Shown in pieces: positions 49,150-56,849 of a DNA stretch of 64,000 bases. A program made the translations under genes and the position numbers. Below the pieces are notes generated by a model that was given only the letters and a program-made list of their open reading frames with translations, searched no databases and was not told the DNA's origin. Numbering within the stretch: position 1 is the stretch's first letter; each line of letters opens with the position of its first letter. This DNA comes from Streptomyces sp. LHD-70 (GTDB lineage: Bacteria; Actinomycetota; Actinomycetes; Streptomycetales; Streptomycetaceae), in NCBI RefSeq assembly GCF_031157275.1, contig NZ_JAVIFW010000031.1, positions 1 to 64,000 of the forward strand, in the 5' to 3' direction.

Positions 49150-49709
49150 TTTCCCACGCTCACCGTGTCCACGTCGGTACGGCTGACCTGCTGCACCTGC
49201 CAGGCCGCCTCCCACAGGCTGTTCGCATCGGGAGCGGACCACGAGCCGAGCAGCTCCTGTGCCTCCGCCTCGCTCATGCCGTCCACGGAGGCGGCGGAGA
49301 CCAGAGCGGCGGGGAAGGTGTCCGGGTTGAAGGCCGCCCCCTCGGCTGCCTGCTCCTCGGTCGCAGGGTGCCGGGTGATCAGCTCTTCCAGGGCGGGCCG
49401 CGGCAGTGCACGGAAGGTCAGCTCGATGGACACGTCCTTGAGCTTCTGCTGGGCAGACTCGTGGGCCTTGGAGAGCACAGCGGCTTTCCGGGCGAGCTCC
49501 GTGTCCCCGAGCGCCGAGTCGGCGAGGCGCCGGGCCCGGTCGGCTACGTCTTCGGCAAGGGTGACTTCCTGGCGGATCTGCTCGTCGTCACAGATACGCA
49601 GGACATGCTCGGGCCGTGGCCGACCGCGCAGGCGCCGCATCTTCGCCGCCCACTGCGCGTCCTGGTGTTCACGGTCGTCACGGTGATCACGGGCTTCGCG
49701 CGCGGACAT
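49143..49709 (-). CDS. Tail assembly chaperone, G part
   Basis: 188 residues. Helical: AKMRRLRGRPRPEHVLRICD, VTLAEDVADRARRLADSALG, AVLSKAHESAQQKLKDVSIE LTFRALPRPALEELITRHPA, and NPDTFPAALVSAASVDGMSE AEAQELLGSW. The RALPRPALEELI motif and the acidic helical end are typical of the actinophage G protein. The gene ends GTG-GGA-AAA-GAC-TGA; the slippery heptamer allows the G-T fusion. Located between the major tail protein and tape measure genes. Confidence 0.88.
   Translation of the reverse strand: MSAREARDHRDDREHQDAQWAAKMRRLRGRPRPEHVLRICDDEQIRQEVTLAEDVADRARRLADSALGDTELARKAAVLSKAHESAQQKLKDVSIELTFRALPRPALEELITRHPATEEQAAEGAAFNPDTFPAALVSAASVDGMSEAEAQELLGSWSAPDANSLWEAAWQVQQVSRTDVDTVSVGKD
49149..49155 (-). 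promoter_or_regulatory. -1 programmed frameshift site G-GGA-AAA
   Basis: On the minus strand GGGAAAA in the X-XXY-YYZ phase of the upstream frame, four bases before its stop codon. A one-base backward slip gives GGG-AAA-AGA-CTG and enters the T frame directly. Confidence 0.88.
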
Positions 49710-49710
49710 C

Positions 49711-50304
49711 TCAGTCCTCGTCGCCCGTGGTCACCGAGGCCGCGGCCGCGACGACGGTCACCTCTACGGAGTCGTCGTCGTTCCCGTCGCCACCGTGCGC
49801 CGGAATCGGCAGCGGCTTCGGCCCGGCCGGGGGCACAGCGACGTCGAGCGCCGGCGGCTCGGTAATCGTGTACGAGACCTCGAACTTCGCGGCCTCGTTG
49901 CCGGTGTTGTACTGCGCCGAACGTGAGGCCACCTGCACGGGGAAGACGTCGACGGACTTCGAGCCGGGGACATCGCCCTTGCGCAAGAAGACGACCCACC
50001 CCTTCGCGCCCTTGGGGAGCAGCTGCTCGACGGCGTCGCTGACTTTATCCTCGTAGAACGTGAACGACGAGTCCTCGGCCTTGTCCTCCCCCGGGATTGA
50101 ACTGGTGAACGTGGACGACATGTCCGGCGTCTCGATGGCCTCGTTAGTCAGGGCCCAGCCCTCTACGTCGGAGATGGCCTCGGTCAGTTCGGTGGCGTTG
50201 GGTGAGCAGAGCTCTTCGCGCGTCGGGGCCTTGGAGGCGGCGCGGACTTCCTTCAGCCAGAAAATCTTCGTGATACCGCGCCGCATAAAGCGCTGCTGGG
50301 ACAT
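49711..50304 (-). CDS. Major tail (tube) protein
   Basis: 197 residues. RRGITKIFWLKEVRAASKAP at the start, ATELTEAISDVEGWALTNEA, then FTSSIPGEDKAEDSSFTFYE, GWVVFLRKGDVPGSKSVDVF PVQVASRS and AAKFEVSYTITEPPALDVAV form the beta barrel of siphovirus tube subunits. The last 25 residues are Asp/Gly/Val-rich. It is one base after the G gene in the gene order expected for a siphovirus tail module. Confidence 0.88.
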   Translation of the reverse strand: MSQQRFMRRGITKIFWLKEVRAASKAPTREELCSPNATELTEAISDVEGWALTNEAIETPDMSSTFTSSIPGEDKAEDSSFTFYEDKVSDAVEQLLPKGAKGWVVFLRKGDVPGSKSVDVFPVQVASRSAQYNTGNEAAKFEVSYTITEPPALDVAVPPAGPKPLPIPAHGGDGNDDDSVEVTVVAAAASVTTGDED

Positions 50305-50453
50305 GGAGGGTGTTCTCCCGCTTCCGGGACGGCGCCCCCGGCGAGCCGGCGGTCACCGCCCCTTGAGATCCGCATCAAGGGACTACGAGGCCGTTCATCG
50401 GCCAGGTGTCCGCGCGAACCTCCGCGGTGAGGAATAAGAAGCAGCTCTGAAGC

Positions 50454-50891
50454 TCAGGCAGGGCTCACGGTGATCGTGAACCGCTGTACGTAGGTAACGG
50501 CATCGCCCGCTGCCCCGTCAACCGGATCACCGCTGCCGTCCATGCTCAACTCCCGGTCTATGACAGCCATTTCCGGGAGGGTCAAGACATGCTTCCACCG
50601 CCCGTCGACACGGTCCACGAGCGCTGACCGGACGCGGTCGGCAAGCCACTCCACCTGATCAACGCGCTCGCCCACGCTCGTCACCTGGTAGGTCCACGAG
50701 GCGTCGGCGTGCCAGTCGGCAAAACCAGGGCCGGAGAACTCACCGGGCAGACTGTCGAGAATCACGTACGGGAAGTCAGCCACCCCACTGTTCGGAGCCC
50801 TCGGCAACACACCCAGGCCGCAGGGCCGCCCAGTGACCTCGGCCAGCAAGCTGCGCAGCGCCCGCGTGAGCGGCAGCCGCGGCAGGCTCAC
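50454..50891 (-). CDS. Tail terminator-like protein
   Basis: 145 residues from a GTG overlapping the upstream stop (GTGA). LTRALRSLLAEVTGRPCGLG, VADFPYVILDSLPGEFSGPG, SWTYQVTSVGERVDQVEWLA DRVRSAL and TYVQRFTITVSPA match the fold pattern of tail terminators (helix, strands with SWTYQVT, helix, strand), which stop tail-tube growth. The place directly before the major tail protein gene agrees. Confidence 0.78.
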   Translation of the reverse strand: MSLPRLPLTRALRSLLAEVTGRPCGLGVLPRAPNSGVADFPYVILDSLPGEFSGPGFADWHADASWTYQVTSVGERVDQVEWLADRVRSALVDRVDGRWKHVLTLPEMAVIDRELSMDGSGDPVDGAAGDAVTYVQRFTITVSPA

Positions 50892-51319
50892 CCCAGCACC
50901 CCGCTCTCCAACGCGCCTACGTAGCCGGGCTCGGTCTGCCGAAACGCCGGCTCGATGTGCGGATACGGCGGCTGACGGTAGTACCGCCCGATGCTGTCCA
51001 CGCCCACGAACCCGTACTCCAAGCGGCGCGACTGCGGTGCCTCCGTAAACACGACCGCAGTCACCCGCCCGCCGCTGACCGTAACCTTCACGTCCCACGA
51101 GGCCCGGTACCGCCCAGTGATCACGTTGGGGCCGGGCCGTCCGGAAGCGTGCCGCTGAATCCGGGCCCGCAAGAGCATCGCGTGATGCCGCGTGATCGCG
51201 CGCGTACGAGACCGTACGGCCGGCCCCATGCGGGCGAGCGACGCGGCCAGTGCGACGGGGTCCCGGAACGCGGTCGCGTCCGGATGGGCGTTGGGATGCG
51301 GATTCACCGGGGTCGTCAC
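50888..51319 (-). CDS. HK97-gp10-like head-tail connector
   Basis: 143 residues from a GTG. Helical start ARMGPAVRSRTRAITRHHAM LLRARIQRHASG, then NVITGRYRASWDVKVTVSGG, VVFTEAPQSRRLEYGFVGVD and PYPHIEPAFRQ. The TGRYRASW...RLEYG...P-PHI-PAF pattern is characteristic of gp10-like minor capsid/connector proteins. It normally follows the head-tail joining genes directly; here the HTH/membrane cassette at 51412-52835 intervenes. Confidence 0.82.
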   Translation of the reverse strand: MTTPVNPHPNAHPDATAFRDPVALAASLARMGPAVRSRTRAITRHHAMLLRARIQRHASGRPGPNVITGRYRASWDVKVTVSGGRVTAVVFTEAPQSRRLEYGFVGVDSIGRYYRQPPYPHIEPAFRQTEPGYVGALESGVLG

Positions 51320-51411
51320 CGGCGGAGCCTATTGAGTTTGTGCCGCCGCGCCCAATGGCAGCACGCCGCCGAGTGGGGCAGCGTCAGCCAAGGTCGAGGC
51401 ACGCTCACGAT

Positions 51412-51448
51412 GGTCCGGCCCGAGCGATCGGATCGCTCGGGCCGGACC
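51412..51448. terminator. 18-bp perfect hairpin ending the inserted cassette
   Basis: GGTCCGGCCCGAGCGATC (51412-51429) and GATCGCTCGGGCCGGACC (51431-51448) are exact inverted copies around a single G. It lies just after the stop of the HTH gene and before the gp10-like gene, so it gives the cassette its own transcription end within the late operon. Confidence 0.85.
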
Positions 51449-51465
51449 ACATCACTGCAGCGAGA

Positions 51466-52164
51466 TCAATCGCTCCAGGGAACTCCCCTGCTCCAAGAGA
51501 CCCCCCAAAGTCTCGGAAGGTGCTCGCGCTGGTGCGTCAGGTAATCTCGCGCAGCCGGCGAGCCTTCACGTGCTGCCTCGCGAACGAAATCCATGCGAGC
51601 GCAACGCCAAGCCGACTCCCAGTGCATCCATTCCTCCTGAGGGACATCGCTTACGGCTAGAACGGCAAGCATGATCCTTCGCGTCAGAGGGGTTCGCCGG
51701 GTGACGAAGTTGTGGAAGGTTGCACGGCTGATCGGACGTTCAAGTACACCCTGCTCGGCAAGCCGCTTCGCCTTGGCTTCAGCCCTTCGGTAGGTGAGCC
51801 CCGATAGTGCGTACACCGACACCAGAGCATTCCAGAGGTCGGTAGGCGTCACCACCATGTCCGGCCGCATCGGCACCTCCTTGCCGAGCAACTGCCGGAT
51901 TCTGAGCTCCCTTAGGGCCTTGCGATGCAAACGTTGACCGACACTCACATCGGCACCACAGGCCATGGCGAATCTCTCGACCAGCTCGAGCGATGGAAGC
52001 TCGATACCGTTGGTAGCCCGGCTCAGAGTGGACTTGTTGCATTCGAGACGCTCGCCAAGTTGCGCATAAGTCATGCCTGTTCGAGCACGCTGTTCACGCA
52101 GCCAAGCAGCCAGCTCCACAATAGGGTTGGACTCTCCGGGCAGATCCTTGGGCTTTCGACCCAC
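51466..52164 (-). CDS. XRE-type helix-turn-helix protein in an inserted cassette
   Basis: 232 residues from a GTG. N-terminal XRE HTH (LREQRARTGMTYAQLGERLE, CNKSTLSRATNGIELPSLEL, about 18-65). The second half has VYALSGLTYRRAEAKAKRLA EQGVLERPISRATFHNFVTR, which resembles a further HTH-like unit, and VPQEEWMHWESAWRCARMDF. It follows the small membrane protein gene by 6 bp and has its own strong terminator. Cassettes like this inside phage structural operons are typical morons expressed from the prophage. The role is unknown. Confidence 0.8.
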   Translation of the reverse strand: MGRKPKDLPGESNPIVELAAWLREQRARTGMTYAQLGERLECNKSTLSRATNGIELPSLELVERFAMACGADVSVGQRLHRKALRELRIRQLLGKEVPMRPDMVVTPTDLWNALVSVYALSGLTYRRAEAKAKRLAEQGVLERPISRATFHNFVTRRTPLTRRIMLAVLAVSDVPQEEWMHWESAWRCARMDFVREAAREGSPAARDYLTHQREHLPRLWGVSWSRGVPWSD

Positions 52165-52170
52165 GTAAAA

Positions 52171-52416
52171 TCACGCCCGGCCAAGGTGGACAACAAGGGC
52201 CGTCCCTTGGAAAGGGAGCAGCGCTGCGATAGCCGTGGTTCCACCGATGACCTGCAGTACGTCCGCCACCGGATGCCCGAGGGCCGTAAGAGCAGCAGCG
52301 ATAACCATCGCCACGACTACGACGATGACCACATGGGTCCGTGCGAACGCGGATGCTTCCGGAGTTCCGTGGGTGACGCACTCGGCTTCCACGATCCTGT
52401 TCCCTGGCATGGGCAT
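52171..52416 (-). CDS. Small membrane protein in the inserted cassette
   Basis: 81 residues; the ATG at 52416 has GGGAGAAGGGAAG upstream. An N-terminal soluble part (NRIVEAECVTHGTPEASAFA) is followed by two hydrophobic segments (VVIVVVVAMVIAAALTALGH, and DVLQVIGGTTAIAALLPFQG). Predicted to form a membrane hairpin. It is the first gene of the cassette; the HTH gene follows. A superinfection-exclusion or signalling role is possible but not shown. Confidence 0.72.
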   Translation of the reverse strand: MPMPGNRIVEAECVTHGTPEASAFARTHVVIVVVVAMVIAAALTALGHPVADVLQVIGGTTAIAALLPFQGTALVVHLGRA

Positions 52417-52835
52417 CTTCCCTTCTCCCGTAGCTCGTTGACTTGCGAGCTGCGCTGAAGCCGCACGCCTTGAGCGGCCCCGTTGCCTCATACTCAGCGC
52501 GCTCGCAGCGTCAGCGCCACAGGCATTGTTGCGCGCATGTCCAGAAGCTGGGCTGCAACAATCCCTCTTGGTCACCAAGAGAGTTCGCCAAACTGGCAAG
52601 AGAAACCGCAGGTGAGCGGCGTCCACGAATGAGTCGGGGCTGTGAGACTTCCCAGAACTGTCAAGTGAGTCATCGTGGGACACGTCACTGCCGAGACCTT
52701 GAGTCTACCGTTACCGGCGAGCTCTACAGCGGCGCCTACGTGCCCCCTCTCGCGTCCCTCCCGGCTTCCAGCCGCGCTCGGGGGCCTGCCTGGACTTTCT
52801 TGCAGCTACTCCGTGATGGCACAGGAAGGGGCACG
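52417..52835. other. Gap upstream of the inserted cassette
   Basis: 419 bp without a supportable gene in either strand. Late genes are otherwise tightly packed, so this gap probably holds the cassette promoter. I could not single out a -10/-35 pair. Confidence 0.55.
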
Positions 52836-53252
52836 TCATCCGAGGATCTGGAGTCGGACCCGACGCACCACTGTGTTGCTTGCCATGCTGGCCTCCCCGA
52901 CCCGGAAGCGGAACCCGGAGAGATGTGAGTCCCGCGCGGAGGAGACCACCACCAGGACATCGCCGGGGCGGGTTCTCGGGGCCGTCAGGGGAAGTAGGCC
53001 CGTGTACGACGTGCTCGATGGCGCCTCGGCAAGCATGCCGTCCAGCGCCCGGGTGTTCGCTAGCTGACCGGAGAGAACGATCGCGGCGAGTCCTTCCCAG
53101 CAGCGTTGCGGGGTGCCAGCTTGAGGGACCAACTTGCCGGTGGACTCGTCCAGCGCGTCGTCTGCCTCGCCGTGCAGGTCACGCCACAACTCCACGCGAT
53201 CGTCCAGCATCCCTTCGACGACACGTTGGACGCACGAGAGATCAAGCCCCAC
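52836..53252 (-). CDS. Head-tail joining protein (DUF6093-like)
   Basis: 138 residues from a GTG, 11-bp overlap with the upstream gene. CVQRVVEGMLDDRVELWRDL, TGKLVPQAGTPQRCWEGLAA IVLSGQLANTRALDGMLAEA, SYTGLLPLTAPRTRPGDVLV and RFRVGEASMASNTVVRRVRL QI follow the DUF6093/stopper pattern of actinophages. Such proteins cap the portal before tail joining. It lies at the upstream side of the inserted cassette. Confidence 0.75.
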   Translation of the reverse strand: MGLDLSCVQRVVEGMLDDRVELWRDLHGEADDALDESTGKLVPQAGTPQRCWEGLAAIVLSGQLANTRALDGMLAEAPSSTSYTGLLPLTAPRTRPGDVLVVVSSARDSHLSGFRFRVGEASMASNTVVRRVRLQILG

Positions 53253-53604
53253 GAGCCCACTCCGAGAGCTGACGAAGGACAGCGGCGGTGCCTCCGGCTG
53301 GGGTGTTGTCCAAGTCGCTGCGCGCAAGCGCCGCGCGCTCGACCTCAACGGGGTCCAACGCGTCGATGAACTCGGCGGAGGTCAGTCCCGGCGGGGTCTG
53401 TTCACCGACCACGACGTGGGCCGCGGTGTCGAGCACGGCCGGGAGGTGATCGCCCGGAACGAGGTGCAGCACCACGCACGGCGGGGCCCCAGGTTCACCT
53501 CGGACCTCGAAGGAGGCGACGGCGTCGGTGATGTCGTGCCCGTCGATCGCCAGATTGCAAACCCCGTCTTTTACGGCCACTTGGAAACGCTGCGGTGTCG
53601 TCAT
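53242..53604 (-). CDS. Head-tail region protein of unknown function
   Basis: 120 residues. A beta-rich front (RFQVAVKDGVCNLAIDGHDI, SFEVRGEPGAPPCVVLHLVP) and a helical end (LTSAEFIDALDPVEVERAAL, TAAVLRQLSEWARGA). In many Streptomyces siphoviruses a gene of this type sits between the capsid module and the joining protein. It is the most upstream phage structural gene present; portal, protease, capsid and terminase, which should precede it, are missing. Confidence 0.7.
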   Translation of the reverse strand: MTTPQRFQVAVKDGVCNLAIDGHDITDAVASFEVRGEPGAPPCVVLHLVPGDHLPAVLDTAAHVVVGEQTPPGLTSAEFIDALDPVEVERAALARSDLDNTPAGGTAAVLRQLSEWARGA

Positions 53605-53905
53605 CGGCGGAGCCTAAGCGAACAGTCATCGCGTCCACACGGGCGCAGGTGGCCGGGCGAGAATCCTCGAACCATCCTTGTGTAGTTGCCTGTTGCGAGA
53701 CCGTGAGGATCACCAGCCACGTGGTTCTGCTCGAAGCCGCCGTTGCAATGCCTGCGGAAATTGCCAACTCATTTCCTACAAGATGCGTCACCAAGCGTGC
53801 CGGTTCCACTGCGCCTCGTGATCACGGTCACTTCTAAACTGCTTGCCCGCCGCTGCTTGAGTGAAGGAAGATCGTAAACACCTGACTGAATTAGGGGGAA
53901 GTCAA
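53605..53905. other. Junction between phage structural genes and right-hand cargo
   Basis: 301 bp, no supportable gene. This is where the capsid/packaging module should begin and where the rightward toxin-like gene starts instead. I see no direct repeat or IS end that would mark a clean deletion point. Confidence 0.5.
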
Positions 53906-54397
53906 GTGAGTTTCAGCCGTAAGTTAGCAGTGCTCTTCGCGGCCGCAGTAGGAGTAGCGGGTCTTTCGCTCTCGCCGACGGCCAGCGCGCAGGTCCAGGA
54001 TTCGGGCCACCTTTCGCAATCCGTCGACGCCGCGGCGGACAAGTGTAAGCGTCAGAAGTACTCGAACGTCGCCTACACGTTCCACCGCGGACCCTCTAAG
54101 ATTCCGCTGCGTTGCGGCACCAAGACTTGGGGGTACAAGCACGTCGTCAACCATGGCAGGTGGAGCACGTCCTTCAAGAACAAGATCAATGACACCCTCT
54201 GGAAGGGCCACCAGGTGAGGCCCGGGGTGATCTACCGGTACAAGCCCGGCACCGGGTGTTCGCCGAGGCCAGTGAAGAACTTCAAGGTGGTGTACAACAC
54301 GGGGCCGCTCGGTGGAAAGCCCGGCGGGCTGACGCCTCAGGGGATCATCACGGCCACCGTCGAGTACACGCCGCGAAGCGCGAAGACGGCATGCTAG
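53906..54397 (+). CDS. Secreted protein with RNase-toxin-like features
   Basis: 163 residues from a GTG with AGGGGGAA upstream. Sec signal peptide (LAVLFAAAVGVAGLSLSPTA then SAQ, cleavage near 29). The mature part is small, basic and has four Cys (47, 70, 118, 163). YTFHRGPSK, GYKHVVNHGRW (His 79 and 83, Arg 85), INDTLWKG, KNFKVVYNTG and GIITATVEYT follow the order of motifs in BECR-fold RNase toxins (His-rich helix, central strands, ending I-I-T-A). The family call is from pattern only. A small cytosolic protein follows 11 bp later, fitting toxin plus immunity. Confidence 0.6.
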   Translation: MSFSRKLAVLFAAAVGVAGLSLSPTASAQVQDSGHLSQSVDAAADKCKRQKYSNVAYTFHRGPSKIPLRCGTKTWGYKHVVNHGRWSTSFKNKINDTLWKGHQVRPGVIYRYKPGTGCSPRPVKNFKVVYNTGPLGGKPGGLTPQGIITATVEYTPRSAKTAC

Positions 54398-54408
54398 AAA
54401 GGTGACCG

Positions 54409-54738
54409 ATGGCCACCGCAGAGCAAGTTCAGGAAAAGCTCGGAGTGAAACTCCGAGGGGTTCAGCGAGAAGGACCCGGAATTCCCATCGAGGTCCTGAA
54501 GGTGCAGGTAGCCGAAGTCTCTCCTTCCCTGCTCCTTGATGTCGATGTAAGGGCTTCAGGAGAGGTCTGGCGTGTCTCCCTGAAATATACGGGGCAGGAG
54601 GCGAGCCTCGTCAGCGGCGACCTCGCCGACGAGACGGTCGAATATCTTGCTCTCCTCGCTCGAACTCATCTTTTCGAGTGGTGGCACACAAAGGACACTG
54701 AAAAAGCCTCTAAGCGTATGGGTGTGAGGCTGGAATAG
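54409..54738 (+). CDS. Possible immunity protein
   Basis: 109 residues, no signal peptide. Acidic alpha/beta protein: EQVQEKLGVKLRGVQREGPG, LKVQVAEVSPSLLLDVDVRA, WRVSLKYTGQEASLVSGDLA, ALLARTHLFEWWHTKDTEKA. Co-transcribed with the secreted protein (11-bp gap) and followed at once by a strong terminator, so the two form an isolated bicistronic unit. Size, charge and position fit a cytosolic antidote; there is no recognised immunity family. Confidence 0.6.
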   Translation: MATAEQVQEKLGVKLRGVQREGPGIPIEVLKVQVAEVSPSLLLDVDVRASGEVWRVSLKYTGQEASLVSGDLADETVEYLALLARTHLFEWWHTKDTEKASKRMGVRLE

Positions 54739-54741
54739 GTG

Positions 54742-54772
54742 CAGGGGCGGCGCAGAGCATGCGCCGCCCCTG
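54742..54772. terminator. Terminator of the toxin-like operon
   Basis: CAGGGGCGGCGCA (54742-54754) pairs perfectly with TGCGCCGCCCCTG (54760-54772), 5-nt loop. Confidence 0.85.
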
Positions 54773-54837
54773 TCGCGGTGCCGGGAGCCGCGCTACGAAG
54801 CACCGGCCTTGCCTCCGGCCACGGAGGCGCTGACTCC

Positions 54838-55401
54838 TCACCGAGGAGTACGTCGGGCGGCAACTGCATCCGTGTAGAGCTCGGTGGTGAAGTCATCGGC
54901 GTCGATGCGTAGTTCGCTCATCACGGACCGGATGTCATCAAGTGCCGATGCAAGTTCCTTCGGGTCCTGAACCATGGTCTCGACTTCAAGGAACGTGCCG
55001 TCGATTTCAGGGACTTGGACCAAGGTCGCCAGCAAGTCACGCTCGCTCGCCCTGAACTCGTAGTTCCGGCAGCGCTTCTGGAAGGCGATGGCGGGGACGT
55101 ACCCCAGCCCGCGCAGCATGGCGTGAACAGCTTCCGGATCGTCCACGATCGTTTCGTGCTCAGGCTTCGACCCGGACATCGAGTCGACTCGGGCACCCTT
55201 GTAAGTGAGCACGGACCGTGTCGAATCGGGACCATGGATCGTGCGGACCCTCAGCTCCTGGTCCTTCGCTTCAAGACTGCGGGAGGGGTCGTCGTAGTAG
55301 GTGTCCTGGTACACCTCGGCCCGCCCCTCCGCCATCCGGTCGAGGCGCTCCATCACGTACTCGGGGTCGCGGACCCGCGCCTTCAGTTCCGCCTCAATCA
55401 C
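54838..55401 (-). CDS. CYTH-domain protein (class IV adenylate cyclase-like)
   Basis: 187 residues from a GTG with GGAGG upstream. The CYTH signature ExExK is visible at the start (IEAELKARV), followed by VYQDTYYDDPSRSLEAKDQE LRVRTI, SVLTYKGARV, EHETIVDDPEAVHAMLRGLG, QKRCRNYEF and TFLEVETMVQDPKELASALD. CYTH enzymes form a beta tunnel and act on triphosphates (adenylate cyclase, thiamine triphosphatase, polyphosphate). The substrate of this one is open. It follows the XRE/DUF5919-type regulator by 14 bp, the same pairing I know from other Streptomyces genomes. Confidence 0.88.
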   Translation of the reverse strand: MIEAELKARVRDPEYVMERLDRMAEGRAEVYQDTYYDDPSRSLEAKDQELRVRTIHGPDSTRSVLTYKGARVDSMSGSKPEHETIVDDPEAVHAMLRGLGYVPAIAFQKRCRNYEFRASERDLLATLVQVPEIDGTFLEVETMVQDPKELASALDDIRSVMSELRIDADDFTTELYTDAVAARRTPR

Positions 55402-55415
55402 TCGCGATCCTCCGC

Positions 55416-56267
55416 TCAGACGGTGCGGCGCCCGGTGTCGATCATCGACGCGAACATCCGCTGAAACCCTCGATAGAGAGGGCCACTTGGCGTCTCCATG
55501 ACTTTGTAGGCAGCCGATTCGTGCCCTTCCCAGCCGGCGTCGAAGGCCGAGACGAACATGGTGCCGTCCAGCCTGATGATGCGCCACGTCGGGTGCATCG
55601 TGTAGCGGTAGACCTGCAGGTCACATGCGTCCGACAGTTCGCGCAGTCGGGCCTCGGCCAGCTGAACCCCGCCGGCGAGTGACTCGGCCGATTCCCCGAT
55701 CTCTGCCGCGCGCACCGCCAGGGCAGGCGAATCAGGATCGAGGAGCAGGACACGAACCCGCGGGACGTTCTCTCCTTCGGGCCGGCTGAGTGACGAACGA
55801 AGGAGGGAGTCCTTCAACCCGATCAGCCCGAGACCTCGCACAGCGAGAACGTCCAACTCATGTGCGGACACGGCAAGCTGCCGGATGTCAGCGGAAGCTG
55901 CCGCCTGAGTGGGGTACACGCGAACGACTTCCGGGAACGCAGCCAGGTCGAATGCGCGCCCGCCGCTCGTCGTATGCCGACTGGACGCAAGGCCAAGCAA
56001 GTGCCGTGCATCATCGGGCATGTTGAGTCCGTCCGCGATGCGCTCGAAGACGTCGAGCCTCGTGATCTCCCGTCGGCCGTTGACGACCTCATTGACCCGA
56101 GCTTGGGTCATGGCCACGGCTATGGCGATCCGGCCTTGGCTGGCGCCGCTGTATTGCTGTACGTGCCGAAACACGGCACCCATGTCCCGCTTCCGCAAGG
56201 CTTCGCGGATCTCGGCCCGTTGCCACGCCCACTCCGGCAGTTCGATCGGTACGAGCGTCGTCGCCAT
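55416..56267 (-). CDS. XRE-type regulator with DUF5919-like domain
   Basis: 283 residues, GGGGGAGG before the ATG. HTH at about 25-75 (RDMGAVFRHVQQYSGASQGR, VAMTQARVNEVVNGRREITR, DVFERIADGLNMP). The C-terminal two thirds (AVSAHELDVLAVRGLGLIGL KDSLLRSSL, VPRVRVLLLDPDSPALAVRA AEIGES, LQVYRYTMHPTWRIIRLDGT) resemble the phospholipase-D-like DUF5919 domain, which may sense a ligand. Transcribed with the CYTH gene; the pair may make and sense, or respond to, a nucleotide signal. That link is inference. Confidence 0.82.
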   Translation of the reverse strand: MATTLVPIELPEWAWQRAEIREALRKRDMGAVFRHVQQYSGASQGRIAIAVAMTQARVNEVVNGRREITRLDVFERIADGLNMPDDARHLLGLASSRHTTSGGRAFDLAAFPEVVRVYPTQAAASADIRQLAVSAHELDVLAVRGLGLIGLKDSLLRSSLSRPEGENVPRVRVLLLDPDSPALAVRAAEIGESAESLAGGVQLAEARLRELSDACDLQVYRYTMHPTWRIIRLDGTMFVSAFDAGWEGHESAAYKVMETPSGPLYRGFQRMFASMIDTGRRTV

Positions 56268-56462
56268 GTTCCTCCCCCGGACGCCGTCCTGGGATGGAGA
56301 GTCATCCCACCGTGAGATTACCGCCCGGATATGGGGCTGATGCCGCCTCTGCCTGAATCCTTGCCGCATGCGTACGACGATGAGTAATGCACAGGGCAGC
56401 ACACGTCCGAGGTGCAGCCGGAGCCCTCGGTCTGCTGAGCACGGCGCGCAGGTGATCGCCTG

Positions 56463-56849
56463 ATGGGCTACGACCGGAATGCCCTCCCGAGCCTCCCGCG
56501 CGGCCTGCGCCTGCTGCCTTGGGAGAACGACACGGGCAAGCCCTGCTACCTGTCGACGAACGACCCTGAGGGCTCCTTGTCCCGCCTCGCAGACGACATC
56601 GAGTCGGACCAACTGTGCGACGGCGCGGACGTGCTCAAGGGTGCGCAGGCAGTACTGGACGACCGCAAGGCCGGCGAGCACGCGCTAAGGCTCGCGCTTC
56701 GGGCAACGACGCAGGCCCTCGGCGACGTACTTCGGGTTGCGGATAGTCGGGGCGCTCGATTGCCCGTACGGGAGACCGAGGTCGAGGCAGTGGATGGGGA
56801 TGAGGACGAGGGCGACGACCCACAGCTTCAGAGCGAGGTTCACGGATGA
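56463..56849 (+). CDS. Unknown protein coupled to the dioxygenase-like gene
   Basis: 128 residues. An N-terminal GLRLLPWENDTGKPCYLSTN and GSLSRLADDIESDQLCDGAD, a helix GEHALRLALRATTQALGDVL, and an acidic end (VEAVDGDEDEGDD). Its stop overlaps the ATG of the next gene (ATGA). The pattern (short protein with PWENDxGKPCYL) recurs in Streptomyces regulatory neighbourhoods, but its function is not known. Confidence 0.75.
   Translation: MGYDRNALPSLPRGLRLLPWENDTGKPCYLSTNDPEGSLSRLADDIESDQLCDGADVLKGAQAVLDDRKAGEHALRLALRATTQALGDVLRVADSRGARLPVRETEVEAVDGDEDEGDDPQLQSEVHG

Noticed and set aside
49143..49242. Independent start for the T chaperone gene, for example at 49242 or a CTG at 49146
   Set aside because: No ribosome site at either place; the slippery heptamer in the right phase explains expression better.
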